Shown: positions 26,267 to 36,409 of the stretch, in pieces
Layout: each line of letters starts with the position of its first letter
Position numbering within the stretch: the stretch's first letter is position 1
NCBI RefSeq assembly: GCF_005116445.1
Contig: NZ_SWBQ01000001.1
Coordinates: 1,178,001-1,242,000, forward strand
Reading direction: 5' to 3'
Source of the DNA: Pedobacter frigoris
Lineage (GTDB): Bacteria > Bacteroidota > Bacteroidia > Sphingobacteriales > Sphingobacteriaceae
DNA length: 64,000 nt
The notes under the pieces: generated by a model
Database searches by the model: none
Told to the model about the DNA's origin: nothing
The model's input: only the letters and a program-made list of their open reading frames with translations
Program-made: the position numbers and the translations under genes

Positions 26267-29200
26267 ATGAAATTCAATCTTCCCCTGTTCATTCAGAAAA
26301 ACAAAAAGGGCATCATCATTGGAACTGTTGCCTTTGTGCTCTTCGCCATTGGCTCATTCTTTTTCTTCAAAAAAGACAAGCCCAATGATTACAATCAGAA
26401 ATATGCAAAGTACATAGAGGCCTATACCTCCGGTACAATTTCCAAAAAGAGCTTTATCAGGCTGCATCTGGCCAGTCAGGTAAAAACGATGAACGATGTA
26501 GGCGTGGCAGATTCAAGAGATCTGTTTAGCTTCTCTCCTTCCGTAAAAGGCAAAACGTTCTGGATTGATGCCCAAACGGTTGAGTTCAGGCCTGATGAGC
26601 CGCTTGAACCCGGCGAAGATTATCAGGCGACATTTGACCTTGCTAAGGTTACCGAAACCGAAGAAGGACTGCAAGATTTTGAGTTTGAGTTCAGGGTGAT
26701 CAAACCTGGCATGAGTCTGAGTCAGGAAGGTTTGGTATCCCAGAACAATACTTCTATGGATTACATGAAGCTAAAAGGAGAAATCATTACTTCTGATCAG
26801 GAGGAAGCCAAAGCTATAGAAAAATCTCTGGAACTTGATTTTGAGCAGCCGCTGAAGGTAAAATGGCAGCATAATCCAGAAAAGAACAGCTATGCTTTTA
26901 CAATAGACAGCATTAAAAAAGGAAAATCGGACAAGGTGCTGAAGCTGAACTGGTCGGGCAGCCCGATTGACGCCGATGCAAAGGGTACTGTTGTAGTTTC
27001 AGTTCCGGCTCTTGGCGTATTTAAGATTCTGGATATGAAAGCCGTACAGGACCTGGAAGATTACGCTTTGGTGCAGTTTTCAGAACCTGTGAGTGTGGCC
27101 CAGGACTTAGCAGGTTTAATTTCACTTGCCGGACAAACGGATCTGAGGTTTACCATAGATGGTAGCCAGGTAAAGGTTTATACAGCTGCGGCGCTGGAAG
27201 GTAACTATACCTTTACAGTAAATGAAGGCATAGAAAACATTGCCGGCAGGAAACTCACTACAGGTAAATCTGCGAATATTGTTTTCGAGAATAAACTTCC
27301 TGCAGTCGTGATAGCCGGAAGTGGCACGATACTGCCCAATTCAGGTAAATTGGTATTGCCTTTTGAGGCAGTAAACCTGAAAGCGGTTGATGTGACAGTG
27401 ATTAAGATCTATGAAAACAATATCCCTCAGTTTTTTCAGACCAATGGTTATAAAGACGGTGGTGAACTCAGACGTGTAGGTAAGCCGATCGTGCAAAAGG
27501 TCATTCGTCTGGATGAAGACAAAGCACTCGACCTGCACAAGAAAAACCGCTTTACCCTGGATCTGGACAAATTGATCAAGACAGAGCCCGGGGCCATGTA
27601 CAGAATTACAATAGGCTTCAGACAGGAATATAATGTATTTAAATGTGCGGAGATCACCGCATCGGGTAATAGTGATTCGGAAGATGAATATGGTTATGAA
27701 GGATATGGCGAAAAAATAGACGAGGATGATGATTTCTGGGAAAGGTACAACAGCTACTACCCTAACAATTATCGCTGGGAAGACCGGGCAAATCCTTGTA
27801 CCCCATCCTATTATACGAATGATAAATGGGCCAGCAGAAACATCATGGCCTCGAATATTGGGCTGATCGCTAAACGTGGTAACGACAACAGCATGCTGGT
27901 TATCGCGACTGATTTGCTTACAGCGAAGCCAATGAGTGGTGTGGAACTGGAGTTCCTTGACTACCAGCGTCAGGTAATCCATACGGCAAAAACTGATGGT
28001 GACGGAATGGTTACTTTTGACCTGAAACGTAAGCCTTTCTTACTGATCGCCAAAAATGGTACGGAAAGAGGCTACCTCAAAATGGACGATGGAGGTTCAC
28101 TTCCTCTGAGCCGGTTTGATGTAGGTGGCGATGTGGTACAGAATGGTTTGAAAGGATTTATATATGGTGAGCGTGGTGTTTGGCGTCCTGGAGATTCGGT
28201 ATTCGTTTCCTTTATCCTGGAAGACAGACTGAAAAAACTGCCAGGCGGGTATCCGGTTACTTTTGAGCTGTATAATCCACAGGGACAGTTATTTAAGCGG
28301 ATCATTAATGGTAAACCTTTAAATGGTTTCTATGCGTTTAAAACAGCTACAGAAAGTACCTCACCTACTGGTAACTGGATGGCTAAAGTAAAGGCCGGTG
28401 GTGCTACTTTTACCAAGACGATAAAAATTGAAACGGTGATGCCGAACCGATTGAAGATCAACTTCAATATTGGTAATGCGACTTACCTGGGTATTGGCGG
28501 CGCATCTTATGCTACGTTATCGGCAAACTGGTTATTTGGTGCTCCAGGTAAAAACCTGAAAGCTAAAGTGGACGTGAACCTGAATACCATGAAAACCACA
28601 TTTAAGGGTTTTGATGCGTATACATTTGATAATCCAACGGTAACTTTCCAATCACAGGTAAAAACAATTTTTGAAGGGACTTTAAATGACAATGGTGTAG
28701 CCCAGGTAAATACCAGTCTGAATGAGAACAATACTGCTCCCGGTATGCTAAAGGCCAATTTTACCACTAAAGTATTTGAAGCGGGCGGTAATTTCAGTAT
28801 AGATAATTTCAGTATTCCTTACCATGTTTACAACAACTATTATGGGATAAAAACTCCTGATGGTGACAAAATGAGCGGAATGCTGCTGACCGGTCGGGAC
28901 CATAAGATTGAGATCGTGAATGTAGACAGAAATGGTAAACTGGTGAATGGTGGTAAGACTGTTGATGTGGAACTTTATAAAGTGCAATGGCGCTGGTGGT
29001 GGGAACAGGACAATGAAAATTCCTTTGCGAATTTCACCCAGAACTCTTATAATAAGCTGGTTAAGAAAGAGAATATAACACTTTCTAATGGTAAAGGCAG
29101 TTGGAATGTCAGGATTGATGAACCGGAATGGGGACGCTACCTGATTTTAGTGAGGGATGCAAACGGCGGACATGTAACCGGTAAATCGATATATATCGAC

Positions 29201-31849
29201 TGGCCGGGATGGGCTCAGCGTGAGCAGGGCAGCAATCCGACTGAGGCCTCTATGCTTTCATTTACCGCCAATAAAACCAAGTTCAGCGTTGGTGAAGAGG
29301 TCGTATTGACTATTCCGTCCGGCGAAGGCGGCAGGGCACTGATTTCAATTGAGAATGGCAGCAGGGTTTTGAAAACCTTCTGGACAGACACCAAAGCGGG
29401 ACAAACCCAGTTTAAGTTTAAAGCGGAAAAAGAAATGGCGCCAAACGTGTTTGCAAATGTGACCTTACTGCAGCCACATGTACAGACGGTGAATGACTTG
29501 CCGATCAGGATGTATGGTGCTATTCCTCTATTGATCGAAGATCCGCAAACGATTTTGAAACCAGTGATTAAAATGGCAGACAAGTTAAAGCCAGAGACTG
29601 AAAGTACGATTACGGTATCGGAAGCGTCGGGCAAGGCCATGACTTACACGATTGCTATAGTAGATGAAGGATTGCTGGATCTGACCAGGTTTAAAACTCC
29701 TGATCCTCATGCTGTTTTCTATGCGAGAGAAGGTTTGGGTGTGAAGACCTGGGACTTATTTGATTATGTATTGGGTGCATGGGGTGGCAACCTGGAGCGC
29801 ATCCTGAGCATTGGTGGTGATGGTTCTGTGAACAGGAACCTGAATCCGGCTAAGGCAAACAGGTTTGTGCCGGTTGTGAAATACATGGGGCCATATACCT
29901 TGAAAGGCGGTTCTGCGACACACAAATTTAAACTGCCTCAATACATCGGAGCAGTAAGGGCGATGGTGGTTGCCGGGCAAGACGGGGCTTATGGCTTTGC
30001 AGAGAAATCTGTGCAGGTGAAGAAACCATTGATGTTGTTGGCCACCCTGCCACGGGTAATTGGTCCGGGTGAAACCTTTACCCTACCTGCCACAGTATTT
30101 GCTACAGAACCTAATTTGAAAAATGTTTCGGTACAATTACAGGCACAGAATTTACAGGTTGTGGGTGGTAATACGCAGCAAATGAGGTTTAATAAACCAG
30201 GTGAACAACTTGCTTATTTTGAAATCAAAGCGCCTGAGATGATTGGTATCGCAAAAGTGAAACTGATCGCTCAGAGTGGAGCAGAAAAAGCTGTTTATGA
30301 CGTGGAAATGGACATTAGAAATCCAAATCCATATGTAACCAATGTAGTCTCTGCAGTGATACAGCCGGGTACAAACTGGTCTGTGAATTATGCACCGATT
30401 GGAATGGCGGGCACCAATTCAGGTACTGTGGAATTGTCTTCGATCCCTCCTATCAATCTTAAAAAACGCCTGAGTTACCTGATGCAATATCCGCATGGCT
30501 GTGTGGAGCAGACAACTTCTGGTGTGTTCCCGCAATTGTATTTGGATAAACTGACTGTCCTGAATGAGCAGCAGAAAGCAAATACAGAGAAGAATATTAA
30601 AGCAGGGATTACGCGTTTGCGAGGTTTCCAGACACCTGACGGAGGTTTAGGTTATTGGCCGGGTGCTGGCAGTTCAGATGAATGGGGCAGCAATTATGCA
30701 GGTCATTTTTTAATTGAAGCTCAAAATGCGGGTTATACACTTCCGGTTGGCATGCTGGACGAACTGGTGCGCTATTTAAAAAGCAAGGCGAATAACTGGT
30801 CGCCAAACAGCAATAACTTTTATGGTGGCGACCTGCTGCAATCTTATCGTCTGTATATTCTTGCGTTGGCAAAAAGACCTGAAATTGCGGCAATGAACAG
30901 ATTAAGAGGCTTTGAATATTTATCGGTGACGGCAAAATGGCGTTTGGCTGCTGCTTATAAACTTGCCGGACAGGCAGATGCCGCAAATGGTCTCATCAGG
31001 GGATTGTCTACAGAGATCAAACCTTATAATCAACTGGGTGGCACGTATGGATCCGAAGTGAGAGATGAAGCAATGATCTTAGAGACATTAACGCTGCTTG
31101 GAAGAAAAGGTGATGCCGCCAATCTATTGCAGCCATTGGCAGCTAAATTAGGACAGGATACCTGGTACAGTACGCAGACTACAGCTTATAGTTTACTGGC
31201 CATTGCTAAATTCTGCGCACAGAATAGTGCTTCTAATAACATCAAGTATAATTATACGATAGATGGTAAGAAGGGTAATGTAAATACAGGACAGTATATC
31301 ATGAGCACACCGCTTTCGTTTAAAGGTGGAGTTTCGGTATCGAATACGGGAAGCCGTGTGTTGTTTGCCCGTTTGATTCTGCAAGGTCAGCCTGCTGCCG
31401 GGCAGAACAATTTCCTGCCTAATGATCCGGCGGTAATGGATTTGAATGTGAGTTATAAATTGCTGAACGGAAAGGCTATAGATCCGGTTAGCTTGAGACA
31501 AGGTACCGATTTCTATGCTGAGGTAACGATTAAGAATCCGGGCAGAATGGGATATTATGAGCAAATGGCATTAACACAGATCTTCCCTTCAGGCTGGGAG
31601 ATCATCAATACCAGGGTGAACGATAATGAAAGCATTATCGCTTCATCTCCATATACTTACAGGGACATCAGGGACGACCGGGTATTTACTTATTTCAATC
31701 TGAGAGAGAATGAAACAGTAGTATATAAGGTATTGCTGAATGCATCTTACATAGGCAGGTATTACCTGTCGGCAGTACAATGCGAAGCGATGTACAACAA
31801 CACGATCAGCGCAACTGAGAATGGTAAATGGGTTCAGGTGATTAAATAG
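26267..31849 (+). CDS. Bacterial alpha-2-macroglobulin (thioester-containing, YfhM type)
   Basis: An envelope-anchored protease trap thought to protect the periplasm together with PBP1C. From the ATG at 26267 (preferred over an in-frame GTG at 26207) it has 1860 residues with an N-terminal membrane anchor (GIIIGTVAFVLFAIGSFFFF), many MG-type beta domains, the A2M domain, and a thioester domain whose reactive Cys-Gln pair is in GCVEQT, Cys at about 1412. A PDGGLGYWPG block follows in the alpha-toroid. pbpC begins 260 nt downstream, the usual pairing. Confidence 0.95.
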   Translation: MKFNLPLFIQKNKKGIIIGTVAFVLFAIGSFFFFKKDKPNDYNQKYAKYIEAYTSGTISKKSFIRLHLASQVKTMNDVGVADSRDLFSFSPSVKGKTFWIDAQTVEFRPDEPLEPGEDYQATFDLAKVTETEEGLQDFEFEFRVIKPGMSLSQEGLVSQNNTSMDYMKLKGEIITSDQEEAKAIEKSLELDFEQPLKVKWQHNPEKNSYAFTIDSIKKGKSDKVLKLNWSGSPIDADAKGTVVVSVPALGVFKILDMKAVQDLEDYALVQFSEPVSVAQDLAGLISLAGQTDLRFTIDGSQVKVYTAAALEGNYTFTVNEGIENIAGRKLTTGKSANIVFENKLPAVVIAGSGTILPNSGKLVLPFEAVNLKAVDVTVIKIYENNIPQFFQTNGYKDGGELRRVGKPIVQKVIRLDEDKALDLHKKNRFTLDLDKLIKTEPGAMYRITIGFRQEYNVFKCAEITASGNSDSEDEYGYEGYGEKIDEDDDFWERYNSYYPNNYRWEDRANPCTPSYYTNDKWASRNIMASNIGLIAKRGNDNSMLVIATDLLTAKPMSGVELEFLDYQRQVIHTAKTDGDGMVTFDLKRKPFLLIAKNGTERGYLKMDDGGSLPLSRFDVGGDVVQNGLKGFIYGERGVWRPGDSVFVSFILEDRLKKLPGGYPVTFELYNPQGQLFKRIINGKPLNGFYAFKTATESTSPTGNWMAKVKAGGATFTKTIKIETVMPNRLKINFNIGNATYLGIGGASYATLSANWLFGAPGKNLKAKVDVNLNTMKTTFKGFDAYTFDNPTVTFQSQVKTIFEGTLNDNGVAQVNTSLNENNTAPGMLKANFTTKVFEAGGNFSIDNFSIPYHVYNNYYGIKTPDGDKMSGMLLTGRDHKIEIVNVDRNGKLVNGGKTVDVELYKVQWRWWWEQDNENSFANFTQNSYNKLVKKENITLSNGKGSWNVRIDEPEWGRYLILVRDANGGHVTGKSIYIDWPGWAQREQGSNPTEASMLSFTANKTKFSVGEEVVLTIPSGEGGRALISIENGSRVLKTFWTDTKAGQTQFKFKAEKEMAPNVFANVTLLQPHVQTVNDLPIRMYGAIPLLIEDPQTILKPVIKMADKLKPETESTITVSEASGKAMTYTIAIVDEGLLDLTRFKTPDPHAVFYAREGLGVKTWDLFDYVLGAWGGNLERILSIGGDGSVNRNLNPAKANRFVPVVKYMGPYTLKGGSATHKFKLPQYIGAVRAMVVAGQDGAYGFAEKSVQVKKPLMLLATLPRVIGPGETFTLPATVFATEPNLKNVSVQLQAQNLQVVGGNTQQMRFNKPGEQLAYFEIKAPEMIGIAKVKLIAQSGAEKAVYDVEMDIRNPNPYVTNVVSAVIQPGTNWSVNYAPIGMAGTNSGTVELSSIPPINLKKRLSYLMQYPHGCVEQTTSGVFPQLYLDKLTVLNEQQKANTEKNIKAGITRLRGFQTPDGGLGYWPGAGSSDEWGSNYAGHFLIEAQNAGYTLPVGMLDELVRYLKSKANNWSPNSNNFYGGDLLQSYRLYILALAKRPEIAAMNRLRGFEYLSVTAKWRLAAAYKLAGQADAANGLIRGLSTEIKPYNQLGGTYGSEVRDEAMILETLTLLGRKGDAANLLQPLAAKLGQDTWYSTQTTAYSLLAIAKFCAQNSASNNIKYNYTIDGKKGNVNTGQYIMSTPLSFKGGVSVSNTGSRVLFARLILQGQPAAGQNNFLPNDPAVMDLNVSYKLLNGKAIDPVSLRQGTDFYAEVTIKNPGRMGYYEQMALTQIFPSGWEIINTRVNDNESIIASSPYTYRDIRDDRVFTYFNLRENETVVYKVLLNASYIGRYYLSAVQCEAMYNNTISATENGKWVQVIK

Positions 31850-31926
31850 TTAGTTTTATAACCTTGGCCATACATTGATCAGTAAATACTTAATGAACCC
31901 AATAAAGAAACGTAAAACAGTAGCAA

Positions 31927-31975
31927 ATTTTTCCATAACAATTGATTTATTACAGATCAGTTGTTATGGAAAAAT
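31927..31975. repeat. 15-bp inverted repeat after the alpha-2-macroglobulin gene
   Basis: Arms 31927-31941 and 31961-31975 (ATTTTTCCATAACAA and its complement) are perfect, with a 19-nt spacer. It is AT-rich without a following T-run, so termination is uncertain; it directly precedes the family-2 palindrome copy. Confidence 0.6.
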
Positions 31976-31993
31976 GTTACCTGGTGAACATCA

Positions 31994-32066
31994 CGTCATC
32001 CCGAATTTCGAGGGATCTCTTGGTTATAATATAGTTCAAGAGATCTCTCCCGTCGTCGAGATGACG
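31994..32066. repeat. Imperfect palindrome (hairpin family 2, copy B)
   Basis: Arms 31994-32022 and 32037-32066 share the ends CGTCAT/ATGACG and the inner GATCTCTTG/CAAGAGATC with copy A at 24147-24219, and the total length (73 nt) is identical, but the middle of the stem has diverged. It fills most of the gap between the alpha-2-macroglobulin and pbpC genes. Confidence 0.75.
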
Positions 32067-32109
32067 AATTACGATGGCAACAGACGAACTAGAATAGTGT
32101 AAAAGAGGA

Positions 32110-34506
32110 ATGTTAAAGAGACAAAAAATTATTCTTGTTACGGATATGGTATGCCTTGTGGCGGTGCTGATATTCCTATTTTCGCTGCCTTCAAAGCTTT
32201 TTAAATTCCCTACTTCTTATGTAGTGGAGGCTTCAAACGGGGAATTGCTGAGTGCGGCAATTGCAAAAGACGGACAGTGGCGGTTTCCTGCAGCGGATAC
32301 TGTGCCTGACAAATTTGCGAAATGTATTGTTGCTTTTGAAGATAAACGGTTTTATGGACATCCTGGGGTAGATATACTGGCCTTGTCCAGGGCCATGAGG
32401 CTGAATGTAAAAGCCCGACGGGTGGTAAGTGGCGGGAGTACGATAACCATGCAGGTAGTGCGTTTATACAGACGTGAAAGCAGAACAATGATTCAAAAAC
32501 TGATTGAGGTGCTTTTGGCGTTCAGACTGGAGTTTTCAAACTCCAAGCAGGATATTTTAAAACTTTACGCTGCAAATGCGCCATTTGGAAGCAATGTGGT
32601 GGGACTTGATGCAGCAGCATGGCGCTATTTTGGGAGAAGTGCGAAAAGCTTGTCTTGGGGTGAGATGGCTACACTCGCTGTATTGCCAAATAGTCCTTCG
32701 CTGGTGCATCCGGGTAAGAACTCGCCCAAGCTGATTAAAAAGCGGAATGACCTGCTGGACAAGATGGCCCGTCTTGGAATCATCGATGTACAGACTGCGC
32801 AACTTTCTAAACTGGAGCCGATACCCGGGAAGCCACTTGAGCTTCCGCAATATGCTCCTCACCTGCTCAATAGGTTTAAAAGTGAATATACTTCATTGAG
32901 TAAAAGTACTGATGCTGTTAAATCGACAAGGATCACGTCAACGTTGAACTATGACCTTCAGTTGCGGGTAAATAGCTTATTGAAACGGTACAATAACCGA
33001 TATCGGGCAAATGACATCAATAACATTGCTGCAATGGTACTGGATGTGCGGAATGGCAGCGTAATCAGCTACGTGGGTAACATTTATCAGCCTGAGGTAG
33101 CGGAGTTGGAAAGTCATGTGGACATGATCAAAGCGGCACGCAGTCCCGGTAGTACACTTAAACCATTGTTGTATGGCAGCATGCTGAATGATGGCTTTAT
33201 ATTGCCAAGAACACTCGTTGCAGATGTTCCCACACAAATCGGAGGATATTCGCCACAAAACTATGACCTGGGTTATGACGGTGCCATTCCCGCTGATAAG
33301 GCGTTGAGCAGGTCATTGAATATCCCTGCGGTGAAAATGCTTCAGAATTATAAGTACCAGCGCTTCTATGATAAACTGAAGCGCATGGGGCTTAGTACTT
33401 TAAATAAACCAGCAGATCATTATGGACTGTCATTGATACTTGGGGGCAGTGAGGTCACCATGTGGGATCTGGCTAAGACCTATATGGGCATGGCCAGAAC
33501 ACTGAACCACTTTAATGACTATAAAGGGAAATACAATCCGCATGATTATGATGTGCCTGTTTACATCGCCGGAAAAAGAGATGATCGTTTTGACGACTTT
33601 GAAACGGAAGTTGCTTCTGTATTGGATTATGGTTCCATATGGAATACTTTTAACGCCATGGAGGAGCTGATGAGGCCAGGTGAAGAAGGATTGTGGGAGC
33701 AGTTTTCTTCCTCGCAAAGACTGGCATGGAAAACAGGGACCAGTTTTGGGTTCAGGGATGCCTGGGCTATCGGACTGAATCCGGACTATGTGGTTTGTGT
33801 ATGGGTTGGAAATGCAGATGGTGAAGGCCGGCCGGGCCTAACGGGCATTGACGCTGCAGCCCCTGTTCTGTTTGATATTTTTAAGCTACTGCCTTCAGGT
33901 AAGTGGTTTAAAAAACCAGCCAATCAGCTGAAGAATATTGTGGTATGTCGTAAAAGCGGTTATAAGGCAGGTGAATATTGTACAGATAAGGTATTGGAGC
34001 AGGTTTCTCCGGCCGGAGAAAAAACAACCTTATGTCCATACCATAAGATGGTACACCTGGACAGGACGACGACCTACCGGGTGACCGATGCCTGCGAAGC
34101 TCCCTCGATGATGGTACATAAAGCCTGGTTTGTACTGCCTCCGGCGATGGAATATTATTATAAGATCAAGAACAGCGACTATAAAGACCTCCCTCCATTT
34201 AAAGCCGGCTGTGATGATGGTGGAGGAAATTACGTGATGGATATGATCTATCCGAAGAACAATGCCAGTGTCTATATACCCATAGAATTTGATGGGACAC
34301 GCGGTAAAGTGGTATTAAATGCTACACACCGCAATCAGGGTATGATGATCTACTGGCATATTGATAATGAATATATAGCCACCACAAAAGATTACCATCA
34401 GTTGGCCGTTAGTCCGGCGCCAGGTAAACACACGCTGACTCTGGTGGATGAAAACGGCGAACGGCTGGTACAGGTATTTACTGTATTGGAAAAAGAAAAA
34501 GATTAA
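32110..34506 (+). CDS. pbpC: Penicillin-binding protein 1C
   Basis: A bifunctional peptidoglycan synthase of 798 residues. One N-terminal membrane helix is followed by the GT51 transglycosylase domain (catalytic E77 in FEDKRFYGHPGVD, and GGSTITMQ) and the transpeptidase domain with S348-TLK in SPGSTLKP, the SLN-type SRSLN, and K541-TGTS. The C-terminal BiPBP_C beta domain has the characteristic YPKNNASVYIPIE segment. Placement after the alpha-2-macroglobulin gene matches the conserved pair found in many Gram-negatives. Confidence 0.96.
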   Translation: MLKRQKIILVTDMVCLVAVLIFLFSLPSKLFKFPTSYVVEASNGELLSAAIAKDGQWRFPAADTVPDKFAKCIVAFEDKRFYGHPGVDILALSRAMRLNVKARRVVSGGSTITMQVVRLYRRESRTMIQKLIEVLLAFRLEFSNSKQDILKLYAANAPFGSNVVGLDAAAWRYFGRSAKSLSWGEMATLAVLPNSPSLVHPGKNSPKLIKKRNDLLDKMARLGIIDVQTAQLSKLEPIPGKPLELPQYAPHLLNRFKSEYTSLSKSTDAVKSTRITSTLNYDLQLRVNSLLKRYNNRYRANDINNIAAMVLDVRNGSVISYVGNIYQPEVAELESHVDMIKAARSPGSTLKPLLYGSMLNDGFILPRTLVADVPTQIGGYSPQNYDLGYDGAIPADKALSRSLNIPAVKMLQNYKYQRFYDKLKRMGLSTLNKPADHYGLSLILGGSEVTMWDLAKTYMGMARTLNHFNDYKGKYNPHDYDVPVYIAGKRDDRFDDFETEVASVLDYGSIWNTFNAMEELMRPGEEGLWEQFSSSQRLAWKTGTSFGFRDAWAIGLNPDYVVCVWVGNADGEGRPGLTGIDAAAPVLFDIFKLLPSGKWFKKPANQLKNIVVCRKSGYKAGEYCTDKVLEQVSPAGEKTTLCPYHKMVHLDRTTTYRVTDACEAPSMMVHKAWFVLPPAMEYYYKIKNSDYKDLPPFKAGCDDGGGNYVMDMIYPKNNASVYIPIEFDGTRGKVVLNATHRNQGMMIYWHIDNEYIATTKDYHQLAVSPAPGKHTLTLVDENGERLVQVFTVLEKEKD

Positions 34507-35195
34507 TCCCTGTGGATCAGCTGACGCTCTATCCCTCCGATGGTGATCAGGTATTGAGCAATCATATAAGTTCCCATGATCAGTACACCCGCATGTGGCA
34601 GTTCGGTTACAAACTTGTTGTAAGCGAGAATAGAATCTGATAAAAGGAAAAATATAGCTCCGGTAAAGATCAGTTGGAAACTCTCCTTATTTACACGCAT
34701 GTTCCTGAATGCTGCCATCATCATCATCAAACTAATAATGATTGTATATGCCAGTACCGGAACCCTCATGATGCCCAGGTACGGGCGGAGGAAGAAATAA
34801 AAGCTGATGCTGAAAATGAAACATAATGCAATGGCGATCCTCGCTCCCTTTTTATCAAGTTCAGGCGCAGAACGGAAATCGAGATAGAATGCGCTGGTAT
34901 AACAAATGTGGCAGGTCAGGAATGCAATGAGTCCATACATGAAAAAAGAAGTATTCAGGTTGTTGAACATGAGGAATACATCTCCGGCGAGTGCGAAGAA
35001 TAGTCCGGCAAACAGGCGTTTGTGAAAACGCCCTTTGAGACCACCGGTGCTCAGACAGAACATGATCAGTAAAGAGATTACAATCAGCGGCTTGACGATG
35101 AGTCTCAATGTATGCAATTGATTGAATTCTGCTACCAGCTGCAGGATAAATATGGTGGCGAACAGGAGGTTAAACTTCGGGTATTTCTTCAGCAT
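34503..35195 (-). CDS. YhhN/TMEM86-family membrane protein (lysoplasmalogenase-like)
   Basis: A 230-residue protein with about eight hydrophobic helices and the YhhN pattern of polar residues inside helices (AGDVFLMF, LLSDSILAYNKF). The animal relative TMEM86B hydrolyses the vinyl-ether bond of lysoplasmalogen. It overlaps the upstream hydroxylase-family gene by 26 nt, so the two are surely co-expressed; together they suggest turnover of ether-linked lipids. Its stop overlaps convergent pbpC by 4 nt. Confidence 0.88.
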   Translation of the reverse strand: MLKKYPKFNLLFATIFILQLVAEFNQLHTLRLIVKPLIVISLLIMFCLSTGGLKGRFHKRLFAGLFFALAGDVFLMFNNLNTSFFMYGLIAFLTCHICYTSAFYLDFRSAPELDKKGARIAIALCFIFSISFYFFLRPYLGIMRVPVLAYTIIISLMMMMAAFRNMRVNKESFQLIFTGAIFFLLSDSILAYNKFVTELPHAGVLIMGTYMIAQYLITIGGIERQLIHRD

Positions 35196-36396
35196 TAGTA
35201 TTGATTTTTTGAAGGTTATAGAACCAGATAATAGAAATGATCTGTATGCCTGAGAATATGACCTGGTATCCTATCGGGAATTCCAGGAGCAAAACTATTA
35301 AAATACCGAGGATAAGTCGGGAATATTCAAAATAAATCAGCCATTTCTTTCCTTCCAGCAATGCACCGCAGGTCAGTAAAGTAAGTATGACGAAAATGGT
35401 ACCGATGACTACAGGAAGTATCGGTAACGTTTGATGGAGAAACAAAATGGACGATCCGGCAATTAAGCCTACAACAAAGTGTAGCAACACATAACCTGAA
35501 AGCTTATTGTGGTATTCAGGATTGTATTTACTGTAATTGAGCGGATCTATTTCAGGAGCAGGCTTGAAACCACCCATGTGTGCAGGAAACCATCCGGGAG
35601 GTTTGAGAAATACCCTGATCTTATCCCTCCATGACGGACTTTGTTTAGCAGTACGCCACAGTTCATCCCAATAGTGAAGATTGGCCCAAACAGGGTTCCA
35701 ACTTGCTAAAGGTGTAGTAATCCCGTAGTACACATCCTCCTCTTCCTTTTGGAATGTACCAAACATCATATCCCAGATGATCAATGTACCTGCATGATTT
35801 TTATCGATGTATTTTGGATTAGAGCCGTGATGGACACGGTGGTGCGAAGGCGTGTTTAGAATGTATTCCAGAGGGCCGAGGCTTTTAATGGCCCTAGTAT
35901 GGATCCAAAACTGATATAAGGTATTAAAAGCGCTGAGCGTAAGGAACATCACCGGATCGAAACCTACAAAGGCAAGCGGCAGGTAAAATACCCAGGAAAA
36001 CCAGCTTTGGAACCAGGACTGCCTCAGTGCTACGGTAAGGTTATATTCTTCGGACTGGTGGTGCACGATATGCGCGGCCCATAATGCATTGACCTGATGG
36101 CTCATTCTATGAAACCAATAATAAAAGAAATCAACGCCGATAAATAGAATGATCCAGGTCCATATGTTATTTGGAATGTCAAATAGGCGCCAGTTTTCGA
36201 ATATGTATTTGTAGCCAAAGAAGAGCGCCGTTTTCATAAAGATACCGATAATCTGTTGGCCTATGCCCTGGCTCAGATTCGAGATAGAATCGTTGAGCCG
36301 GTAATAATTGAGTTTTTTGTAGAAGGTATATGCAATTTCAATACCTATCAGGATAAAGAAAATAGGGACCGACAATGCAATATAATCTACATTCAT
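35170..36396 (-). CDS. Fatty acid hydroxylase/sterol desaturase superfamily protein
   Basis: A 408-residue membrane di-iron oxygenase. The histidine clusters HRMSH, HIVHH and HRVHH, plus a later His in KNHAGTLIIWDMMFGT, form the metal site between hydrophobic helices. The TLIIWDMMFGTFQ stretch and the overall size with extra C-terminal helices resemble alkylglycerol monooxygenase (TMEM195). Gene overlap with the YhhN protein supports a role on ether lipids, but sterol, carotenoid or fatty acyl substrates remain possible. A hairpin with a T-run ends 14 nt before its ATG. Confidence 0.88.
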   Translation of the reverse strand: MNVDYIALSVPIFFILIGIEIAYTFYKKLNYYRLNDSISNLSQGIGQQIIGIFMKTALFFGYKYIFENWRLFDIPNNIWTWIILFIGVDFFYYWFHRMSHQVNALWAAHIVHHQSEEYNLTVALRQSWFQSWFSWVFYLPLAFVGFDPVMFLTLSAFNTLYQFWIHTRAIKSLGPLEYILNTPSHHRVHHGSNPKYIDKNHAGTLIIWDMMFGTFQKEEEDVYYGITTPLASWNPVWANLHYWDELWRTAKQSPSWRDKIRVFLKPPGWFPAHMGGFKPAPEIDPLNYSKYNPEYHNKLSGYVLLHFVVGLIAGSSILFLHQTLPILPVVIGTIFVILTLLTCGALLEGKKWLIYFEYSRLILGILIVLLLEFPIGYQVIFSGIQIISIIWFYNLQKINTNAEEIPEV

Positions 36397-36409
36397 GACT
36401 ACAATTTAA

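Noticed and set aside
27341..27982. A 213-codon open frame antisense to the macroglobulin gene
   Set aside because: It lies wholly inside a well-supported gene, is rich in Ile/Val runs expected from the complement of its codons and matches no domain.
31875..32102. A 75-codon open frame between the alpha-2-macroglobulin and pbpC genes
   Set aside because: It runs straight through a 15-bp inverted repeat and the family-2 palindrome, has no recognisable domain and is best explained by the repeats.
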